Source: Gnetum montanum (Eukaryota; Streptophyta; Gnetopsida; Gnetales; Gnetaceae). From it: a stretch of 64,000 nt of DNA. The stretch is from the NCBI GenBank assembly GCA_015680685.1, contig MNCI01005986.1:38367-102366 (forward strand), in the 5' to 3' direction. The position numbers were made by a program, and so were the translations under genes. Under the pieces are notes generated by a model, which searched no databases, was not told the DNA's origin, and saw nothing but the letters and a program-made list of their open reading frames with translations. Numbering within the stretch: the first letter of the stretch is position 1; each line of letters starts with the position of its first letter. This document shows, piece after piece, positions 34,141 through 43,829 of the stretch.

Positions 34141-35102
34141 TTGATGTACCTCTTGGCGGGGACCCTGTTACAACGGGACTAACTGAGACTACGCTGTTAA
34201 TGAAGTTCGGGGAGGTCAGTAAGGCCCAAAAGTGGTTACGTACCCACGCCTCGCCATCCATCATTCGTTACTTGGACAATACCGGCCTCATGGAGCTCTT
34301 CACGACCCCGAGTCCTGATGTATCAATAGTGGAAATGATTGGGATTGTGGATTCCTTCAATGAGTCTGTCTCCTACTACAGCACCCAGATTAAGGGTGTT
34401 AAGGTAGTTTTCCATCTGTCGCCTAAATTCTTTTTGAACTTATTTGGGGTACTGGCAGATGGTATAAGTGTAGTTTTAGACAGGGCTCATAAAGAGCTCC
34501 AAACGGTTCATGAATTGGAGGACTGGTTGGGCGTGGCCAAGGGTGCCAAGGGTTTCCCAATGCATGGGAAATCAAAGGTCATGGAGGTGAATGAACTATA
34601 TCCCCTGTTCAGGGCATGGGTATTTCCCAAATCCCTTTCCCAAGTGTGGAGTCTTGGGATCGAGGCTATACGCGTCATGCGAACTATCCTAGAAACCGGA
34701 ATGCGCTATAATTGGGCCCAATTTTTGTTGTCGGGCCTTCATAAGGAGATAGTGCAATTGTGCTCGAATGTCGAGGCACAGTCCCACTTCACCTTTGCCT
34801 TCTTTGCTGGATACCTTCACCGCTTAGCCGAGTTTCTGGTACTTCATGTAGACAACAAGTATGTTCTACGGGATCGGGGTCAACTATCCCGCCCATGGAT
34901 CAATCACTTATTTGAAACAACCAAGTCCCAGGATACGCCTGAGGGAATTCATGAATCTATGTCTATCACGATAGGGGGGTCATCTGGTACCTCAATCCAC
35001 ACACGTGACAGTTTGGGATTGGAGCCAGATGATGTACCCTATATTGCAAGAAGAGCAGAAGGGGTCATCAAAGAGAGGTTGGCCAAGCCAAATCGAAGCT
35101 GA
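34141..35102 (+). pseudogene. Plant-transposon-type domain in the embedded gene
   Basis: A 300-codon open frame from 34,200 holds IIRYLDNTGLMELFTTPSPD, YSTQIKGVKVVF, FFLNLFGVLADG, FRAWVFPKSLSQVW and RYNWAQFLLSGLHKEIVQLC. The layout resembles the domain Pfam calls a putative plant transposon protein (Transposase_32-like), and it is colinear with the family P ORF. A frameshift near 35,085 hides a continuation, IEAEKARTLNSESLKCERAM, that looks coiled-coil. No enzymatic motif seen. Confidence 0.6.
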
Positions 35103-35259
35103 AAAGGCACGAACGCTCAACTCAGAAAGCCTCAAATGTGAGCGAGCCATGAGTGAAGCACATACAATTTAAGATGCCTAGTAAGTAGACTTCACACACT
35201 TATTACTTTATTATTTTTGTTTTGCTCATAATTTTTACTTCGATCACTTACATGCCACT

Positions 35260-36869
35260 GATACCTTCGGACTTGATTCGAGAAGTGAGGAAGCAGGCAT
35301 TAGAGACAATTACTGAAGAGGAGGAGACCAACACAGAGCGAAATAATGAGGAGGAAAATGTGGAGAAGGATCAGAGAGGAGGAATGGAGGAGTTGAAGGA
35401 AAACACCACAGAAACTGAGCCGTTGGATGACCAGGGTGGTGTCGATCAAATGTTCAGCAGTTTTCTTAAGGGAAAGCTGGACCTAGGCGATCCCCCAAAA
35501 GGTGACAAGGAACACGGTATGTTTTCTTTTTATTTTATTTTATATTGTTTCATTAATGATCATTTCTATGGTATTTTATTTTCATATTTTCATTTCTTCC
35601 AGACGAAGGCAGCAAAACCAAGACGATGTGGTTAGACGTACCCATGAAGACGATTCCCCCTGAGAGGACAGTGGGGGTTAGTTCGTCCCGCACCCGTGAG
35701 CCATTTACTTGGATAGAAATGCCAAGTAAGATGGATTTTGTGGCTGGAATTGCTGAGGAAGTTGTTAAACGAATTCAGGAGGCCCACCCTGAAATAGGTA
35801 TAAATGTTCTGAATTATCTGTAGTTTTATAGTTTCACACCCTATTTTTTGGTCATTTTAATGTCTGTTCTTTTCATGTGCATAGGTGCCAAACTGAGGTG
35901 GGACCCTTCTGAGACCATCAACATAGAGAGTTTACCCACACTATCCCCAGAAGTCGAACAGGTGCCCAGGCCTATTTATGTAGAAGTGGCGGAAGGTCTT
36001 GTCCATAACGCTAAGTCACTGTGGACCTGTAGGCGTTCCGTCGAACAGTTGTGGCTGCAGATTCAAGCAAAGGAAAAGGAAGTCTCCGAGTTGTCAATTG
36101 AGCGTGACAATCTTAAGGCTCGGTATGACTTCGTCTCTATCAAATTAAGCGGTGATCGCTCTTGGCAGACTTCTGAGGTCACCTATACTAGGTATTGGAA
36201 TCTGCTTAATCGTCATGCATCGCTAACACGAAGACTAGCAGAGCATAAGGCCCAAATAGATCTCCTGAACCTCAAGTGTCAAGATTGGAAAGCTTTCGCT
36301 TCCAAGGTTCACAAGTGGGGTTAGGACGAAAAGAACCACAAAAATCATTACAAGAAGTCATTAAAGGAAGTGTCCATTGAAAAACGTCAACTAGAAATGT
36401 TTGTGGAGGGTTTGGGTTTGCGCTCTGCTTTTGATACTTTTGCCCAAAATACAACTGTTGAGATGGAGTCACCTACAAGGGTGATTACAACCGCTTCTGG
36501 GGAAGTGTCTGTGGGTGAATTCCCTCTGAAGCATCCTACCTGGTCGGCTATTGACAAGGGGAAGGCCTTGGCAGATGTCAACCTAGGCCTTGATGGGACA
36601 AATTGGGCCAGTGCCTCAGAAGAGGAAATCCTTCGTCAGCTGGAATTTGGCTTAGGGGGATCTCCTATGGTAAGCATTTTGTCATTATGAAATTGATTTG
36701 CTAAATAATATTTGAAATTTTGGCATTCTCTTGTTCTTACATTGATTGTCTCGTTTTGTATTTTCAGCATGAAGGTGGTGACGATGTCCAAGAAGCTAGT
36801 CCCAGTGGAGCAGGGGCCCCTGATGCCGGCGGATCTCAAGGGGACGATCCTCCGGTCCCAGATGCTTAG
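35260..36869 (+). pseudogene. Acidic and coiled-coil C-terminal exons of the embedded gene
   Basis: The fifth exon is Glu-rich (TITEEEETNTERNNEEENVE). Exon 6 includes PFTWIEMPSKMDFVAG. Exon 7 has a clear heptad-rich region (QLWLQIQAKEKEVSELSIER) and ends SASEEEILRQLEFGLGGSPM. The last exon encodes HEGGDDVQEASPSGAGAPDA and stops at 36,867-36,869. A TAG at 36,322 lies inside exon 7, and the frame continues in register after it, so it is a point change. Family P proteins also place a long coiled coil after their N-terminal domain. Confidence 0.7.
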
Positions 36870-37150
36870 TTTTTAGTTTTTAGTTTGTTGTTTTTCTTTT
36901 AGTTTTTTTTTTTTTTTGGAATTATCCTGACTCAAATTTATACGGGAATTGTAAACTAAAAATTTTGAGATGGACGAAAACAATTGATGCTTGTAATTGT
37001 ACATGATTGCATGTATAAAAAAATTTCTGTTGATTTTGAGTTTAATTGCACACACGACACAGCAATGTATAATGTTTTGGTTTATTTTTCTATTTTAAGT
37101 GTAATGCGCGGATGTAATTATAAATGATAAGCGAAAAAGGAAAATAAAGT
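36870..37150. other. 3' flank of the embedded gene
   Basis: T-rich stretch directly after the stop (TTTTTAGTTTGTTG, then a 12-T run), probably 3' UTR. I see no strong AATAAA signal on the plus strand close to the stop. Confidence 0.4.
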
Positions 37151-37159
37151 ATAAGTGAA

Positions 37160-37450
37160 TGAACTAGTTTAGGGCCATTTCGGGCCGGATTCGCACTAGT
37201 TTAAGGCCATTTCAGGCCGCATGCGTAGTTTAAGGTCATTTCTGGCCCTAGTGTAAGCAAAGGACATTTTGGATGACACAGGTGGATTTCTCTGTTGACT
37301 GACCATTGCTGATCATGGCTAGTTTTATGTCGTTGCGGACATGATAGTTTAACGTCATTCCGAACTCGAAGTGTAGTTTAATGTCTTTTCTTATTTGTTG
37401 TAGTTTAACGTCATTTTAGATGAGTTGTAGTTTAACGTCATTTCGAACTA
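37160..37450. repeat. AGTTTA-type repeat array 3, between protease and the embedded gene
   Basis: Units such as TAGTTTAAGGCCATTTCAGGCC, GTAGTTTAAGGTCATTTC and TAGTTTAACGTCATTTCG recur every 30-50 bases. Core agrees with arrays 1 and 2. Confidence 0.87.
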
Positions 37451-37461
37451 ACACGTTATTA

Positions 37462-38421
37462 TTATTTTAGGCATTTTTTGATTTTTTTCATTTTAATGTT
37501 GGGAGTGGAGTTGGCGGGTATGATTCTATATTCAGCGTCCCCTTCGCTGATTACGTTGAATGGTAATTCAGCCCAAGGGACGTCTAATGAAATGGTTCCT
37601 ATGTCAGTGTTTTCTTGCGTTTCGGTATTTGTTGTGAGTTTTGTGTTAGTTTCTAATTGAGGAGGTGTATGTACAATGTCAGGTTCAGGTATTTTTGTTT
37701 TGGGTGGATCTTGTTCTGTGTTCAAAGGATTACCACCTACCGGTTGTTGTTCACTTATGTCTTGTTGTCTAGGCTCTTCGAGCTTGACCTCTGAGCCTTG
37801 GTCTGTGTCCGTGTACGATGAAATGATGGGTGTGGCAGCCTCCCTGTGTATGATGATTTCACCACCTTCATAAGATAGATGAATATCCTGGTGTATAGGG
37901 GATGAGACTGCTTTCAGTTGGGCCAACTAGGGCCTTCCTAATATTAGGTTGAATCCTGGCATTTCATCGATCACTACGAAGTCGGCGGACGTGGGAAATT
38001 GGTCCCCTGCTATGAAGTCTAAGGTCACTGTGCCTTTGACTATCACGCGTGACCCGAAAAATGATTTTAAACATGTGGTGGTGGTTGGTTTGATTAACTC
38101 TGTAAGTCCTAGTTGTTCAACGATGGGGTATGGTACTATGTTTGTGGCAGCTCCATCGTCCACATGGACCCTATGTATCCTGAACTGGTTTACCTGTATT
38201 GTTATGAACATGGGGGCTATTGTTATCTCCCCTGATTTCTTATCCACCTTAATGTTTTCGTTGTGAAAACTTAATGGTTTGGAAGTTGTCCCTTGGAGCA
38301 AGTACATTACCGCATGAATGGAGGGTTCATTTGGGGGTAAATCCTCGCTTACTGGGATCGACGTTAACATGCGTACCAAAGCTTCACGATGCGTTTGGGA
38401 TGTTAGAACTAAGTCATACAA
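37462..38421 (-). pseudogene. Aspartic protease of element B with C-terminal extension
   Basis: The minus strand reads YLLQGTTSKPLSFHNENI, RVHVDDGAATNIVPYPIVEQ (active-site D-D/S-G-A), SFFGSRVIVKGTVTLDFIAG and ADFVVIDEMPGFNLILGRP. This is the Tat/Ogre-type pepsin-like protease. TAG replaces the Trp codon usual after GRP. A 154-codon Pro/Glu/Thr-rich frame then runs to 37,462 and ends in a Lys-rich tail. RT does not follow; array 3 and the opposite-strand gene do. Confidence 0.88.
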
Positions 38422-39360
38422 GCTTAGTGAAGTGTTCTTTTTCTTGAGTGCTTGTGTGACTTGTGTTAAAAGCTGTTGCTAAGTCTCTACTGTTGGGCAC
38501 ATTTTTATCGGCGGTGACTAGGTCCATTGGGCCCAACAGTTTTATTTCATGTTTTGTTGGTCTGTCGTTTTTGCTCGGAACCATTGTTTTAGATGGTTCA
38601 CCCTCGTGGCCTACATTTGGTTGACTGTTAGGTTGTGTCATGGGTACTGCATTGAGTGGAGTGGGTTTAGGTGGCCCTACAGGTAACCGTTGACACTCCT
38701 TCTCCAAACTTTCATGCGTAAGCCTATCCGTTAAGCGTTCTCGTGTGTGGCGTGGAGGTGGAGCTGGTCTTAGAGCCTCGGGTTGCCTTGGGATTTGTAC
38801 CACATATGGAGTCAGGTGAGGTTGCGGCTAGATAGTCAGATGTGGTTGAGCAGAAGATTGGTTGGGCACTTTGATGACATAAGAACTAGGTTTACTTTGC
38901 GTTTGTGAGGTGGAGGGTTGGTAATCATTAGGACTTTCAGGTGTCCTAACAACATATGGGGTTGGTTTAGGTGGAGGTTGGACCTCCATTGTTGCGACTG
39001 CAGGTGGTACTCGGACTACGTAAGGGGCAGGCCAAGTGGAAAGGGTTGGTAGATTTGAGGTGGTGACGACGGGAGGTACACGCACCACATATGATTTTTC
39101 GCGTGTCGGGGTATTAGACATTGGTACAACCGGGGGCACTCGGATGACATATGGCTGCTACGGGGCATGTGATGGTTGAGGCATGGATGTTGATGTAGTG
39201 GGAGGAACATGGACTACAAATGGCTTGTTAGGCGCTTGTTGTTCATGGTCAGAATAGACGATGTTAATGTTAGGTGTTTCGGGTTCATTATCTAAGTAGA
39301 TCGTGTTAATAACGTACGGTGCCTCTTTAGTGTTGAGAGGGTCTTTATACACCCCCATAG
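38420..39360 (-). pseudogene. Gag-protease linker with repeated YVVRVP peptides (element B)
   Basis: Low-complexity Pro/Thr/Ser-rich coding region. A short motif recurs eight times at about 60-100 base intervals between 38,780 and 39,325: PYVINTIY, PFVVHVPP, PYVIRVPP, SYVVRVPP, PYVVRVPP, PYVVRTPE, SYVIKVPN, PYVVQIPR. TAG codons split it into pieces. Reminiscent of short linear binding motifs or late-domain-like peptides, but no known motif is recognised. Confidence 0.75.
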
Positions 39361-39361
39361 C

Positions 39362-41650
39362 CTAGTTCTGCAGTTGGACCGGGTTGGCCTCGTCAAAGGT
39401 GATTTGGCCTCTATCGATCATTCGTTGTATGTCTTGCTTCAAGGTAAAACAGTAATCCGTGTCATGCCCATTGCGTTGATGATAGTCGCAGAAGCGATCC
39501 ATTCTAAAACCTTTGGACACTGGAGGCTCATCCGGTGTCGCTAGGCTTGGGTTCGGAATGAGTTGACAGAACCGATCATGTATCTGGATGGCTGCAGGGG
39601 ATAACTGTTTATGTTTCATTAACCCAGCCTTCAGGAGTTGGTCGAATAGCTGGGATGGCTTCATAGGTAGCGGTGTATATTGAGAGGGTTCTTTCCTCTC
39701 AAAATTTCTCGTACAGTTTGGTGTTGGGTTCTATGATGATGATGATTCCGGCATGGTTGTGGGAGTAGGTTTACTATAGTTAGTAAGAGCTACAAGTGGT
39801 TTGTTTTGTTGTGCCACGTTTGCTTGTTGTGTTTCCTCTATTGCCGCTATAGTTGCTTTAGCCTTCTCTTTATCTTTCTTACTGTGTTGATTTTTGAAGG
39901 CTAAATACGCAGGATCATGGCTATTTTGAGCTGCCTCTTCTATATTTTTAATCTGTACAAAGGATTGGTTAAGGTTACGTGCATTAAGATAATATAACTT
40001 GGATTTGAAAAAGTCATTAATAGCCCCCTTTAGAATAGTGAGCAGATATGTCTGGGGGATCGGCTCGTACAGCTCATTAAAAGCAGCACTCCACCTCTGA
40101 ATGAATTTTTGTACTGGTTCTAGCAGTGCTTGTTTAACCTGTATAAGGTTGTCCAGTGTGGCCTCAGGTTTCAAGTTATATTTGAACCTGGTCACGAATT
40201 GATGCAATAATTCTTCCAAGGAAAATATGGAATTCCTCGGTAAGGCCCAGTACCAATCAAGTGCTCTCCTTGTGAGGGACATGGGGAACACTCGCAAAAT
40301 GGCATGGGGCCATGCCTAGAGTAGTGTGCATTCTAATATAAATGTTATTAGGTGAGCATTGGGGTCCGTCTCCTCATTATATTTAGTTAGTGTAGGCAAC
40401 GATATTCCTTTGGGAAAAGTTAGAGGCAGGACGGAAGGGCTGATGGGGTCATCGTGGTAAAAGTCCACTACCTTCAACTCTCCGTCAGCAGTGGTTTTGA
40501 GGCGTTTGACCTCGTCAGTTAGTTCCTGCATTAATTTTTTATCATCTACCCAGTCTTGAGCACTAGGTGAGGTGACGGCTTGGGGGTGCGGTGCAGTGTA
40601 TAGGTTATATTTTTGAATAGTAGGTTGGAAGGCTGAAAGCTGCGCAGTTGGCGGTTGTACTTGTGGAATGTTCATAGCGTGTGGCACTAGGGATGGCACA
40701 TTATAGGTGAGAGGTTGTTGTTGATGTGGTTGCGGCTGTACTTGGGGAATGTTTGCCAGTGGAATTGTATGAGTTGGTATGTTGTAGTGAGGGGGTTGAT
40801 GTGATTGAACACCTATCGTTGCCCATTGCCCGACCACGTTTTGTGAAGGGACTCCCTGTTGGGTTATGGCGGTGGAAGGGGCTCCATGCATTTGGATGTG
40901 GGGGATGTAATAAGCAGACGTAGATGCCGGTATCACATGTGGCATCCCTATCACTTGGGGCAGGAAGGTTGCTCCCATGTTATCGTGAGGGGGTGGTGCT
41001 TGTGAGGATGGGCCTGCAGCTGCAGCGGGGATGATAGTGAGAGGGAGTGTACTGATTTGCGGGTCACTCGGAGGAGGAACATGAACCAGCGCTGATGTTT
41101 CTGTTAGAGGTGCTTACGCCTAGGTGAACCTGAGGGGTTGGAGGGGCATGATTTCCCCTGTGCCTGGATGAAACATGGGGTTGATATGGTTTTGTGGGCT
41201 AAGGGTGTGATAGGAGTCTTCGTGTTCGGATTGGGCAGCGAACTCGTCCTCTTCTTCCGGTTGGAGGTCTACTACAGGCTAATCTAATGACTGGCTCCTT
41301 TGCAGGAGGAGTTGTGTGATGAGCTTAGAGTAAGGCTCTAGAAGAGGGATGATATCATACGAGGAAGGGATAAACTCCCATCCCCCTCTATAAAAGAGTT
41401 CGTATTGCCTTTTTACTTCTATTTCAGCTCGATCCACAACTAGGCCAGCTTGTATCTTCACACATATAAAGTTGTACTGGTCTTGGGTTATGATGTTGGA
41501 TGTTGGGTTCCTCCCTTGCAACCTGAGGGATCCGCAAGGCCCCACTGTGGGTTGTACTTCTGGCTCTTAGACCATGAGCTGTTGGATAGCCATGGTGCCT
41601 ACAATGTCAATGACTTGAGTGGTTGTAGCGGTGGTGTTTGCAATGTTCAT
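39362..41650 (-). pseudogene. gag: gag of element B
   Basis: A start ATG at 41,650-41,648 follows the leader. N-terminal region YNFICVKIQAGLVVDRAEIE (41,460-41,400), a Pro/Gln-rich stretch (40,978-40,560), capsid FPMSLTRRALDWYWALPRNS then FSLEELLHQFVTRF (40,290-40,180), and a zinc-knuckle-like FCDYHQRNGHDTDYC (39,490) followed by LKQDIQRMIDRGQI. All parts match Tat-type Gag. At least five stops occur, mostly TAG. Confidence 0.87.
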
Positions 41651-41689
41651 GGTGACCTGTTGAGAATATGACACGGTGTAGGGATGTGA

Positions 41690-42215
41690 AATTAGTGTAC
41701 TGAGTGCAGCGTACAGCGTATACGCTCCAACGACCAGTGTATAACGATAGCATATACAGCATATATGTATGCAGCATATAGGGTCAGCATAGACGAGTCT
41801 ACGGCGTAAATCGTACAGTGTATACGCTAAACAGCTTATACAGTGTCAGAGTGTAGCGTAAAAAGGGTTACAACGTGCGGAGTGTAGTGTATTCCAGATG
41901 GCAGCGTAGAGAAAATCTACGACGTAAAGAGTGCAACGTAAACTTTAGCAGTCTTGTGTACAGCGTAGGCAAAGTTTGCAGTGTAAAGCGTGCAGTGTAT
42001 GATTAATAGCGTAGACGCTGGGAGACTTGTAGATGGTAAGTTTTAACAGGAGCAGCGTAGACGTTGAATAGCATAGACGCTGGATAGTTTGCAGGTAGTG
42101 AGTTTTAAATTAAGCAACATAAATGCTGGGAGGATTTTAGAAGGAATCGACGTATGGTCAGCGGTGTAAACACTCAACAGCGTAAACACTGGGAAGCTTG
42201 CAGGTAAGGTTTTAG
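41690..42215. repeat. AGCGTA motif cluster in the element B leader
   Basis: Between primer site and gag the sequence is largely built from AGCGTAGACGCTGGG, AGCGTATACGCT, CAGCGTAAACACTGGG and variants, the same motif family as in U3. Confidence 0.85.
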
Positions 42216-42220
42216 GCAGA

Positions 42221-42239
42221 GGCCCTCCTTCTAGCACCA
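42221..42239 (-). promoter_or_regulatory. Primer-binding site, tRNA-Asn type (element B)
   Basis: The minus strand reads TGGTGCTAGAAGGAGGGCC five bases after the 5' LTR end. It fits the 3' end of plant tRNA-Asn, remembered as CCCTCCTTCTAGCGCCA, with one mismatch. Confidence 0.75.
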
Positions 42240-42244
42240 ATTTC

Positions 42245-43507
42245 TGTACTGTCCGAAATCATCGGTCTCCGGTTGGAATAAAACAGAGACTGTGGGATCA
42301 CCGGACACGCACAGAAGATCCTACCTTCGCATAAGGGTGAGCTGGAATGAACTAAGGCAGAGTACCTTGGGTGGTCCGCACGTGGATCAGACAAGGATTT
42401 CCCTGAACGGACACCGAAGTGTTATATGCTGGGTTATACATAAACGGCGTAACAGGTATGAATCAAAGCGTAAACATCGTAATTGATGCGAACAGAGCGT
42501 AGACGTAAACAAGCATAAATAGAGTACATGCAACAATTAATGCAAACTGTAAATGATTTTGGGAAGAAAATGTAACAATGGCATTACAGAATGAGAGTAC
42601 AATGCACCGGTCTAACGCAATTGTGACTTGGACACAAGGCGGACGAAAAGCCCCCGTGGACGCAGGGATGACTGTGGGCTGTTTGCACTGTAGACACAGC
42701 GTAGAGGCTGTCTGCTCAACGTATAGGGTTGTCCAGCGTATAATGCTTTATGCTCTGGTTCTCAACGTCTCTGCTCTCTGGTTTGCTCTGGAATTTTTGT
42801 CGACCGACGTGGATCTCGTGAAAAATTGGGGCTTTTATACAGGTTTTGATGCTAGATTAGGGCTGGGCGACACGTGAAACGTTGATCGGGTGCAAAAGCA
42901 TAAAATTTACAAGTGTACATGTTACATTTGCTAGGTGTATACACTGTATAAAGAGGGCGTAGACTCTGGGCGTATACGCTGGATGTGCTGGGCGTATGCG
43001 AACTTGGGTGTAGATGTTGTGGATGCTGGGCGTATACACTGATGGTGGCTGGGCATATACGCTGATGGGCGTTGGGCGTATATGCTGATGGTTGCTGTCT
43101 TGTGCCAAATCTTGCTCTACAGTGCTGTTTCCATGCCGTCTTTGGGGATTTCATGCTACGCGTACACATCTGTTGTACCTGCCGAGCATACATGTGAGGC
43201 GTGTACGTTGGGTGTGTATGCTGGATGTCTACGCTGAGCATATACGCTGGCCGTATACGCTGAGAATGTCAGGCGTATATGCTGTGGATGTGAACTTGAG
43301 CGTATACGCTGGGCATATATACTGAGACTGCATGCTTGGGCATATACACTGGGCGTATACGCTGAGACTGCATACTTAGTGGAAATTAAGTATTTTGATC
43401 TCTGAAGTTGCCATGTGTGACACCAGATGTAGCTGTGGTCGTCTGTGGGTCCCAAGGACCTACTTCTTGTTGGAGAAGTACTAAACTCAAAATTTTGTGG
43501 TGTTTCA
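42245..43507 (-). repeat. 5' LTR of element B
   Basis: Partner of 25,626-26,874, with TG and CA ends at the same places. TATA box TATAAAAGC at 42,831-42,839; U3 palindrome array at 42,940-43,375. It lacks about 15-20 bases of the array that the 3' LTR has near 26,310-26,345. Confidence 0.93.
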
Positions 43508-43512
43508 TTAAC
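43508..43512 (+). repeat. Target-site duplication TTAAC, right copy
   Basis: TTAAC immediately after the LTR edge TGTTTCA. Identical to 25,621-25,625. Confidence 0.92.
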
Positions 43513-43829
43513 AATTCAGTTATCTTAAAAGAACTTGATGGTAATGCATTTATTGTAGAACAACTCCACCAAAATCATGAGGATCCTTCTCAAACACCTA
43601 TCATCAGACTTGAAGAACCTGACAAAGTTTAATTACATTCCACCCTAGTAGAGACACCACAAAGCAAGGCAACCAACTTAAAGTATAGGTAGAACTCCAA
43701 GCTAAGAGTTTCTGCTGAATTCCACAAAAAGGAGTACAAGCCAGCATCATTCTCCTACTACTTCATCTACATCTTCATAATCATCGATGGACTCTAACAA
43801 GAGGAGACAGAGATACCTAGAATATGACA

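Larger units (their letters stand above)
32501..36869 (+). pseudogene. Embedded multi-exon gene, antisense to element B
   Basis: Exons by splice-site reading: 32,501-32,631; 33,259-33,707; 33,783-34,051; 34,141-35,180; a fifth ending 35,516 (acceptor not resolved); 35,603-35,797; 35,885-36,669; 36,768-36,869. All clear introns are GT-AG. Phase is preserved across 33,707/33,783, 34,051/34,141, 35,516/35,603, 35,797/35,885 and 36,669/36,768. Predicted order: short basic start, HAD/FCP1-like domain, P-type domain, acidic and coiled-coil regions, Gly/Asp-rich tail. Damage in this copy: stop at codon 10, phase mismatch after exon 1, frameshift near 35,085, TAG at 36,322. Because the element's genomic RNA is the other strand, these introns would survive retrotransposition. 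Confidence 0.85.
25626..43507 (-). mobile_element. Element B: complete 17.9-kb Tat/Ogre-like retrotransposon
   Basis: Two LTRs of about 1.25 kb, perfect TTAAC duplications, tRNA-Asn-type primer site and polypurine tract delimit it. Minus-strand coding order is gag, protease, [spacer holding an opposite-strand gene], RT, degenerate gypsy RNase H, archaeal-type RNase H, integrase. The dual RNase H arrangement is known from the plant Tat clade (Tat, Ogre, Retand). Nonsense codons, mostly TAG, break every domain. It inserted into the leader of family P copy 2. The LTRs have diverged visibly, so it is not recent. Confidence 0.93.
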
